A DNA stretch of 10,599 bases, taken from NCBI GenBank assembly GCA_947587775.1, contig CANPYD010000027.1, positions 1 through 10,599 on the forward strand, read 5' to 3'. Position numbers and translations under genes: made by a program. Every line of letters begins with the position of its first letter. Position 1 is the first letter of the stretch. The notes beneath the pieces were generated by a model that saw only the letters and a list, made by a program, of their open reading frames with translations, was not told where the DNA came from and made no database searches. Below, one piece after another: positions 5,771 to 10,599 of the stretch. Source of the DNA: an uncultured Clostridia bacterium. GTDB lineage: Bacteria; Bacillota; Clostridia; Christensenellales; Borkfalkiaceae.

Positions 5771-7306
5771 TCACTCCCACTCAATGGTCGCGGGAGGCTT
5801 GGAAGTGATGTCGTAAACGACGCGGTTCGCATGCTTTACCTCGTTGGTAATGCGGTTGGAGACCTGAGCCAAGACTTCGAAGGGAATACGCGCCCAGTCG
5901 GCGGTCATCGCGTCTACACTCGTCACGGCGCGGAGAGCGATCACGTTCTCGTAGGTGCGGAAATCCCCCTGCACGCCCACCGTCTGGCTGTCCGAGAGGA
6001 CGGCAAAGTACTGCCAGATCTCCTTTTCGAGCCCCGCCCGCGCGATCTCCTCGCGAAAGATCGCGTCGGCGTCGCGGATCGTCTCGAGTTTTTCCTCCGT
6101 CACCTCGCCCATAATGCGGATGGCGAGCGCGGGTCCCGGGCATGGTTGCCTCCAAACGATCTCATCGGACAGACCGAGCTCCGTTCCCACCCGCCGCACT
6201 TCATCCTTGAAAATGTCACGGAGAGGCTCAATGATCTCCTTGAAATCCACGACGGAAGGAAGCCCGCCCACGTTGTGGTGCGATTTTATCACCGCGCTCT
6301 TTCCCTTGCCGCTCTCCACGACGTCGGAATAGATCGTCCCCTGCACCAAAAAATCCACCGCGCCGATCCTTTTCGCCTCTTTTTCAAAGACTTCGATAAA
6401 AAGTTTGCCGATGATCTTGCGCTTTTGTTCGGGATCCGTCACCCCTTTCAGGGCGTTCAAAAAGAGATCCTTTGCGTCCACCTTGATGAGGTTCATGCCG
6501 AGCCCGTCGCGGAACACGGACAAGACCTCTTCGGGCTCGTTTTTGCGATGAAGACCGTGATCCACGAACACACAGGTCAGCCTGTCCCCCACCGCTCGGT
6601 ATACAAGGGTCGCAGCGACGGCGGAATCCACCCCGCCCGACATGGCGCAGAGCACCTTGCCGCTGCCGACCTTTTGCTTGATTTTTTCCACTTCTTCCGA
6701 AACGAAGCCCTTCACCGTCCAATCCCCTCTCGCACCGCAGACACGGTAGAGGAAATTCTTTAAGAGCAGGTTTCCGTAGACGGTATGCGCGACTTCGGGA
6801 TGAAATTGCACGCCGTAGATCTTCTTTTCTTCATTCCCGAAGACCGCTTGGGGGCAGCTTGGAGTGAAGGCAAGCGTTTCAAAGCCTTCGGGAAGATCTT
6901 TTACGAGGTCGGTGTGGCTCATCCAGCAGACGCTCACGGGCGGCAAGCCGTCGAAAAGCGGACTCTCCTTCGCCAAGGTAAACTCCCGCTTGCCGTATTC
7001 GCTCATATGCGCATGTTCCACCCTGCCGCCGAGGGTATGGGCGATGAGCTGGCAACCGTAGCAAATCCCGAGCACGGGGATCCCGAGCTCTAAAATTTCT
7101 CTTCCGATCCGCGGAGAGGCTTCCTCGTAGACGCTGTTCGGCCCGCCCGTGAAGATGATCCCGATCGGATCGTACGCCTTGATCTCATCGGCGGTCATTT
7201 CAAAGGGTTTCAGGTCGCAATAGACGCCGAGATCGCGGACGCGCCGCGCGATGAGTTGATTGTACTGTCCCCCGAAATCAAGCACGAGGACTTTCTGATG
7301 TTGCAT
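5771..7306 (-). CDS. guaA: GMP synthase (glutamine-hydrolysing)
   Basis: GuaA makes GMP from XMP, ATP and glutamine in the cytosol, the last step of the guanine branch. The 511-residue length is usual. Residues 1-190 are the class I glutamine amidotransferase: the nucleophile Cys82 in GICYGCQ, and His169 and Glu171 in FHPEV. Residues 205-390 are the ATP pyrophosphatase with the PP-loop SGGVDS at 223-228. The C-terminal dimerisation domain ends in the family-typical KPPATIEWE. All catalytic residues are present, so the gene looks intact. GGAG lies 6 nt before the start. It follows guaB on the same strand, but across a 279-bp repeat-filled gap in which I see no clear promoter, so cotranscription is likely but not proven. 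Confidence 0.98.
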   Translation of the reverse strand: MQHQKVLVLDFGGQYNQLIARRVRDLGVYCDLKPFEMTADEIKAYDPIGIIFTGGPNSVYEEASPRIGREILELGIPVLGICYGCQLIAHTLGGRVEHAHMSEYGKREFTLAKESPLFDGLPPVSVCWMSHTDLVKDLPEGFETLAFTPSCPQAVFGNEEKKIYGVQFHPEVAHTVYGNLLLKNFLYRVCGARGDWTVKGFVSEEVEKIKQKVGSGKVLCAMSGGVDSAVAATLVYRAVGDRLTCVFVDHGLHRKNEPEEVLSVFRDGLGMNLIKVDAKDLFLNALKGVTDPEQKRKIIGKLFIEVFEKEAKRIGAVDFLVQGTIYSDVVESGKGKSAVIKSHHNVGGLPSVVDFKEIIEPLRDIFKDEVRRVGTELGLSDEIVWRQPCPGPALAIRIMGEVTEEKLETIRDADAIFREEIARAGLEKEIWQYFAVLSDSQTVGVQGDFRTYENVIALRAVTSVDAMTADWARIPFEVLAQVSNRITNEVKHANRVVYDITSKPPATIEWE

Positions 7307-7338
7307 AATTTTCTCCGATGATCAAAAATGACCCCTTG

Positions 7339-7432
7339 CTTCCCCTCTCAGGGGAAGTGCCCGCGCAGCGGGGGATAGGGTTTCCGAGAAAACCCCTCAG
7401 TCACTTCGTGACAGCTCCCCTAAGAGGGGAGC
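7339..7432. repeat. Composite GC-rich palindromic repeat in the guaB-guaA gap
   Basis: Five hairpins lie in a row: CTTCCCCT/AGGGGAAG (7339-7357), CCCGC/GCGGG (7360-7372), GGGTTT/AAACCC (7378-7395), GTCAC/GTGAC (7400-7412) and GCTCCCCT/AGGGGAGC (7414-7432). The order is symmetric, so the block reads as two half-units facing each other: outer C/G hairpin, small inner hairpin, then a GGG-TTT junction in the middle. A related block stands at the right edge of the window, marking it as a dispersed repeat. No coding potential is visible. Confidence 0.8.
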
Positions 7433-7447
7433 CAAGGGACAACGCGT

Positions 7448-7481
7448 CATTCTGACCCTGAGCGTAGTCGAAGCAATCCCG
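7448..7481. repeat. Short dispersed-type repeat (TTCTGACCCTGAGCGTAGTC)
   Basis: The stretch with TTCTGACCCTGAGCG and GTAGTCGAAGCAATCC resembles, from memory, a short sequence commonly scattered between genes of many bacteria (CTGAGCG-AG-CGAAG). It occurs once here, so the call rests on recognition alone. It lies between the composite palindromic repeat and the long hairpin. Confidence 0.3.
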
Positions 7482-7516
7482 AGGATGAAAGTTCGGACTG
7501 GATCTTCGCTAACCCC

Positions 7517-7576
7517 TCGCTCGTATTTCTTTTGCGCTTGCGCCGAAGCGGCGCAAGCGCAAAAGAAATCGAGCGA
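7517..7576. repeat. Long near-perfect palindrome just after guaB
   Basis: The 20-nt arm at 7525-7544 pairs perfectly with 7550-7569 across the 5-nt loop GAAGC. After one bulged base (7524), seven more pairs follow (TCGCTCG 7517-7523 with CGAGCGA 7570-7576). It starts 9 nt past the guaB stop. No T-run follows on either strand, so it is not a classical intrinsic terminator. It could protect the guaB mRNA 3' end, attenuate guaA, or be a REP-like or miniature mobile element. The 8-mer TTCGGACT flanks it at 7492-7499 and 7579-7586. Confidence 0.85.
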
Positions 7577-7585
7577 AATTCGGAC

Positions 7586-9040
7586 TCAGCTCTGTACCGT
7601 ATAATTCGGCGCCTCTTTGGAGATCGCGATGTCGTGCGGGTGGCTCTCGCGGAGTCCCGCGTTCGTGATGCGGATAAATTCGGAATTTGTCCGAAGCTCC
7701 TCGATCGTCCTCTTCCCGCAATAGCCCATGCCCGAGCGGATCCCGCCCGTGAGCTGATAGATGATCTCCGACACGCTTCCGCGGTAAGGGACTCTTCCCT
7801 CAACCCCCTCGGGGACAAATTTTTTGGTATTTTCCTGAAAATATCTGTCGTTCGAGCCCGCCGCCATGGCAGCCATGCTGCCCATTCCGCGGTAGACTTT
7901 GAAACTTCTGCCTTGGTAGAGCTCGATCTCGCCGGGGCTTTCCATGGTGCCCGCGAGGAGAGAGCCGATCATCACCGCACTTCCGCCCGCGGCAATCGCC
8001 TTCACAATGTCGCCCGAATACTTGATCCCGCCGTCCGCAATGACCCGCTTGCCGTGTTTGTCCGCCTCTTCCGCACAGTCGAGAACTGCGGAAAGCTGCG
8101 GCACGCCGATCCCCGCGACGACGCGCGTCGTACAGATGGAGCCGGGGCCGATGCCGACCTTCACAACGTCCGCACCCGCATCAATGAGCGCCCGCGTCGC
8201 CTCCGCCGTCGCCACATTTCCCGCGATGAGCGGCACATAGGGATAATTTTTCTTGATCTCCTCCACCTTTTTGACGACCATGGCGGAGTGTCCGTGCGCA
8301 GTGTCGATCGCGATGACGTCCACCTTCGCCTCGACGAGCGCCGCAACGCGTTCCATGGTATTCGCCGCCGTGCCGACCGCCGCGCCCACGAGGAGCCGTC
8401 CGTTTCTGTCGCGCGCCGAATTGGGATACTGGATCGCCTTTTCAATGTCTTTAATGGTGATGAGCCCTTTGAGATACCCCGCCTCGTCCACGAGAGGAAG
8501 TTTCTCGATCCTGTGTTTCCCCAAGATCTTCTGCGCCTCGGAGAGCGTTGTGCCGACGGGCGCAGTGACGAGATTTTCCCGCGTCATGACGTTCTCGATC
8601 GGCTGGGAAAAATCCGTTTCGAATCTTAAATCGCGGTTGGTGAGAATGCCCACGAGCTTCCCCTGCCGCGTGATCGGAACGCCGCTGATCTTATAGCGTT
8701 CCATGAGAGCGACCGCGTCCCGCACGAGGTTCTGCGGCTCCAAAAAGAAGGGGTCGGTGATGACGCCGTGCTCACTGCGCTTCACCTTATCGACTTCCTT
8801 TGCCTGATCCTCGACGGACATGTTCTTGTGCAGGATCCCCATGCCGCCCTCGCGCGCCATCGCGATCGCAAGACGGGATTCCGTCACCGTATCCATCGCC
8901 GCGGAAAGAATGGGTATATTCAGTTCGATCCCCTCGCACAGCGTCGTTTTGAGCTCCGCTTCCCGCGGGAGAACGTCGGACGCCTGCGGAATGAGCAACA
9001 CGTCGTCGAACGTCAGTCCTTCTTTGATGATTTTCCTCAT
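7586..9040 (-). CDS. guaB: IMP dehydrogenase
   Basis: GuaB oxidises IMP to XMP with NAD+ in the cytosol, the committed step to GMP. The 484-residue length is usual. The barrel domain surrounds a pair of CBS domains (about 93-205) that sense adenine and guanine nucleotides. The catalytic loop is GIGPGSICTTR (296-306) with nucleophile Cys303; the IMP phosphate site includes ADGGIKYSGD (335-344); the flap holds the Arg399-Tyr400 pair in DRYFQ. All key residues are present. The start is supported by GGAGG 7 nt upstream. That ribosome binding site lies inside the 3' end of an upstream gene, whose stop overlaps the guaB start as ATGA, so the two are probably translationally coupled. guaA lies downstream on the same strand. 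Confidence 0.98.
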   Translation of the reverse strand: MRKIIKEGLTFDDVLLIPQASDVLPREAELKTTLCEGIELNIPILSAAMDTVTESRLAIAMAREGGMGILHKNMSVEDQAKEVDKVKRSEHGVITDPFFLEPQNLVRDAVALMERYKISGVPITRQGKLVGILTNRDLRFETDFSQPIENVMTRENLVTAPVGTTLSEAQKILGKHRIEKLPLVDEAGYLKGLITIKDIEKAIQYPNSARDRNGRLLVGAAVGTAANTMERVAALVEAKVDVIAIDTAHGHSAMVVKKVEEIKKNYPYVPLIAGNVATAEATRALIDAGADVVKVGIGPGSICTTRVVAGIGVPQLSAVLDCAEEADKHGKRVIADGGIKYSGDIVKAIAAGGSAVMIGSLLAGTMESPGEIELYQGRSFKVYRGMGSMAAMAAGSNDRYFQENTKKFVPEGVEGRVPYRGSVSEIIYQLTGGIRSGMGYCGKRTIEELRTNSEFIRITNAGLRESHPHDIAISKEAPNYTVQS

Positions 9041-9642
9041 ATTTCTCCCTCCGTGCTTCCTGCAAGCCGCAGATAATCGTCATTATGTTCAAAATCGGAA
9101 TCGAGAAGCGCCGCGCGGATCTCTTCGAGAAATCCGCCGTCCCCCCGCTCCATTGCCTCCGCCGCAAGCGCGACAACGGGATTCCCCACAGGGAAAATTT
9201 GTTCCGTTTCCGAGAGCGCAAAGGCGAGGGCTGCCGCCTTTTCTTCGTTGGAATCGGAAAGCCGGTACATCACCCGCACCGCGGTTCCCGAAAGATAGTC
9301 CCTGTATCGGTAAGCGGGAACGCCCTCCCCTTCGGGCACCGTCCGCTCGCAGTAGACGGAAAAACCGTCGCTTTTGTAAAGCTCGTCCCAGCGGCTGAGC
9401 GCCGTTTCGTCGTCTCCGTCCCCTTCGGCGATCAGAAAAGAGCGCGCAAGGCAGTCGAGATCCCCCGAACGCTCGTACTCTTTATAAGCAAAATGCCCGC
9501 TCACGGATCCCATACCCATCGAGGCGGTGAAATCCATCATGACGCGGGGCGCAGCAAAAGAGAGAATGAGAAGGAGCAACGCTCCCAAAAGGATGATCGC
9601 AGCGAGCGTGATCGCCGCGGTTTTCAGGATAAGTCTCTTCAT
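9037..9642 (-). CDS. Hypothetical single-pass membrane protein, coupled to guaB
   Basis: I do not recognise this 201-residue protein. It has a positively charged start (MKRLILK), one strong hydrophobic helix at about 8-32, and an acidic, mostly helical remainder expected outside the membrane. Residues such as AYKEYERSGDLDCLARSFL (52-70) and the later Ala/Glu-rich segments could form tetratricopeptide-like helices, but no motif is decisive. Its stop overlaps the guaB start by ATGA and it carries guaB's ribosome binding site, so it is the first gene of the guaB transcript. No strong ribosome binding site precedes its own ATG (AAGGA lies 14 nt upstream), so expression may be low or another start may be used. 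Coding potential is supported by the length, the helix and the coupling. Confidence 0.75.
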   Translation of the reverse strand: MKRLILKTAAITLAAIILLGALLLLILSFAAPRVMMDFTASMGMGSVSGHFAYKEYERSGDLDCLARSFLIAEGDGDDETALSRWDELYKSDGFSVYCERTVPEGEGVPAYRYRDYLSGTAVRVMYRLSDSNEEKAAALAFALSETEQIFPVGNPVVALAAEAMERGDGGFLEEIRAALLDSDFEHNDDYLRLAGSTEGEI

Positions 9643-9678
9643 GCCGTATCTTAAAACATCCTTCGTGTGATTTTTCCC

Positions 9679-9707
9679 ATTCTATCATACCTCCGAAAAA
9701 AAAGCAA
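9679..9707 (-). promoter_or_regulatory. Putative promoter of the membrane protein-guaB operon
   Basis: On the minus strand TTGCTT (9707-9702) is followed by a 17-nt spacer and TAGAAT (9684-9679), with TGA just before the -10 (extended -10). It lies about 37 nt before the start of the membrane protein gene, in the gap shared with the divergent lipoprotein gene. I saw no purine riboswitch in the short leader. Confidence 0.5.
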
Positions 9708-9760
9708 CCGTATCGACACAAAAAGTCATGAAGCAAGCTGTTTTTTCATAAGGATAAAGC

Positions 9761-10426
9761 ATGAAAAAACGTTTGATTCCCTTTTTACTTGTGATGGCGC
9801 TCCTGCCCACGCTCGCCGCCTGCGGCGGGAACTACGATTATACAGCCCACATCTCCGAAGCAAAATCGGATATCTTCCGCGCCGAGACGGAAGAATTCAC
9901 CGTCACCGTCTCCTGCGTCTCGCGGGAGTACCCCTTCGGCTTGGACGGGATCGCCTGCCCGAAGAGCGACATCGTCGAGATCTCCCTCATCCCCGCAGAG
10001 AAACTTTCGGACGAGTATACCGTCGAACTCGACATGGGCACGGGGAAAATCGGGGGCGAAATGTCTTACCGCAACGCCTTTGCGGATTACTATCTTTCGG
10101 AGAGCGTCGACGCGTTCCCCGATAAGACCGTCTCCGTCACCGTCTCGTGGGGAGAAGAGAAACGGGAGATCACCGCAACGTCCGTCAAAAACGAGAATAC
10201 TTTGAGCGTAGAGGACGCGCTCGGGTGTGCGATCGAGGCGGAGAGCGAACGGATCGAGCGTATGACGAGCGGCGGCTCCTTTTGCGGCGAATTTCATGTG
10301 CGGCTTCTGCGGAGGGATAAAAACTATTACTATGTCGGGATCATTGATCGCGACGGCGAAACGCTGTCTCTTCTTCTCGACAGCGAAACCGGCGAAGTCC
10401 TCGCCCGAAGAGACACGCGGGTATAA
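9761..10426 (+). CDS. Lipoprotein of unknown function, possible PepSY-like C-terminus
   Basis: This 221-residue protein is exported and lipid-anchored: a Lys-Lys-Arg start, a hydrophobic stretch (6-16) and a lipobox LAAC with Cys21 as the modified residue, followed by GG. Residues 40-145 are rich in alternating Thr/Val/Ser strands, suggesting a beta-sandwich-type domain (TEEFTVTVSCVS and KTVSVTVSWGEEKREITATS). The last 60 residues pair a helix (VEDALGCAIEAESERIER) with YYYVGIIDRDGETLSLLLD and GEVLARR, a pattern reminiscent of PepSY-type domains; this is a resemblance only. AAGGA lies 6 nt before the start. The gene is divergent from the guaB operon, and no intrinsic terminator with a T-run follows, only palindromic repeats. 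Function unknown. Confidence 0.85.
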   Translation: MKKRLIPFLLVMALLPTLAACGGNYDYTAHISEAKSDIFRAETEEFTVTVSCVSREYPFGLDGIACPKSDIVEISLIPAEKLSDEYTVELDMGTGKIGGEMSYRNAFADYYLSESVDAFPDKTVSVTVSWGEEKREITATSVKNENTLSVEDALGCAIEAESERIERMTSGGSFCGEFHVRLLRRDKNYYYVGIIDRDGETLSLLLDSETGEVLARRDTRV

Positions 10427-10432
10427 ATCAAG

Positions 10433-10599
10433 CCTTCCCCCTTCGGGGGGGAAGGTGGCACGGCATAGCCGTGACGAATGGGGGGGAATAAGGTGAATGG
10501 GGTCAACCCCCACCTGACGCGCTACGCGCGCCACCCGCCCCCTTCAAAGGGGGCAGGTTTCCCCCCACCACCGCCTATGGCGGAGCCTCCCCCCGTAGG
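10433..10599. repeat. GC-rich palindromic repeat cluster at the right edge
   Basis: Hairpins in order: CCTTCCCCC/GGGGGAAGG (10433-10455), CACGGC/GCCGTG with loop ATA (10459-10473), a CGCG-based stem with loop CTA (about 10518-10528), GCCCCCTT/AAGGGGGC (10537-10554) and CCGCC/GGCGG with loop TAT (10571-10583), then a C-run up to the window edge. They form one half-unit reading right and two reading left, the last cut by the edge. The layout matches the block at 7339-7432. No gene is visible in this 173-bp stretch. Confidence 0.75.

Noticed and set aside
5753..5775. Terminator between the convergent glycosyltransferase and guaA
   Set aside because: Only 15 bp separate the stops, and I found no stable hairpin with a T-run there.
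5831..6763. A 310-codon open frame on the plus strand
   Set aside because: It lies antisense to guaA, whose frame is intact and fully conserved.
7525..7569. Intrinsic terminator for guaB
   Set aside because: The hairpin is strong but neither strand has a T-run after it; A/T bases lie within the stem base.
7532..8629. A 365-codon open frame on the plus strand
   Set aside because: It is antisense to guaB, Arg/His-rich and begins in the palindrome. The guaB frame is full-length with all catalytic motifs.
9643..9760. Purine riboswitch ahead of the guaB operon
   Set aside because: The leader after the predicted promoter is only about 30 nt and shows no three-way-junction elements. I also saw none ahead of guaA.
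9785..10534. A 249-codon open frame on the minus strand
   Set aside because: It is antisense to the lipoprotein gene, which has a clear ribosome binding site, signal peptide and lipobox.

Overview
The window looks like chromosome from a Clostridia-like, low-G+C-relative Firmicute whose genes are fairly GC-rich. The evidence is strong GGAGG-type ribosome binding sites, extended -10 promoters (TGN-TATAAT), guaB/guaA side by side, and a collagen-like Gly-X-Thr protein of the kind seen on spores or cell surfaces of spore-forming Firmicutes. GC-rich palindromic intergenic repeats add to this and suggest an uncultured gut-type lineage. I cannot name a genus from sequence alone. No phage, transposase, CRISPR, rRNA or tRNA gene is visible.

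Region 1 (1-3575) is an ion-homeostasis block. The left edge carries the first 344 residues of a type II (Ca2+-type) P-type ATPase on the minus strand, cut by the window just after its DKTGTLT phosphorylation motif. An AT-rich gap (1034-1312) holds divergent promoters. Reading right from it is a two-gene operon: a CPA2-type Na+(K+)/H+ antiporter with a long charged cytoplasmic tail, then an MgtC/SapB-family membrane protein whose start codon lies 3 nt after the antiporter stop. A strong bidirectional hairpin terminator closes the operon.

Region 2 (3575-5755) is a divergent pair. On the minus strand is a 348-residue collagen-like protein with a Cys-rich N-terminus, two copies of a short non-collagen module flanking the main collagen stretch, and a 45-bp tandem repeat. 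On the plus strand, 93 nt away, is a family 2 glycosyltransferase with a TPR-like tail. The natural reading is a surface or spore-surface glycoprotein with its own glycosyltransferase, the threonines of the Gly-X-Thr triplets being the likely sugar acceptors. This is the most interesting system in the window, though it is inferred from context.

Region 3 (5771-9642, minus strand) is the guanine nucleotide branch. A small anchored membrane protein of unknown function overlaps guaB (IMP dehydrogenase) by ATGA, and guaA (GMP synthase) follows after a 279-bp gap filled with palindromic repeats. Together guaB and guaA convert IMP to XMP to GMP.

Region 4 (9761-10599) holds a lipoprotein of unknown function, divergent from the guaB operon, followed by further copies of the GC-rich palindromic repeat up to the window edge. 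The two repeat blocks share one architecture: an outer C/G-rich hairpin plus an inner hairpin whose sequence differs from copy to copy while its pairing is kept.
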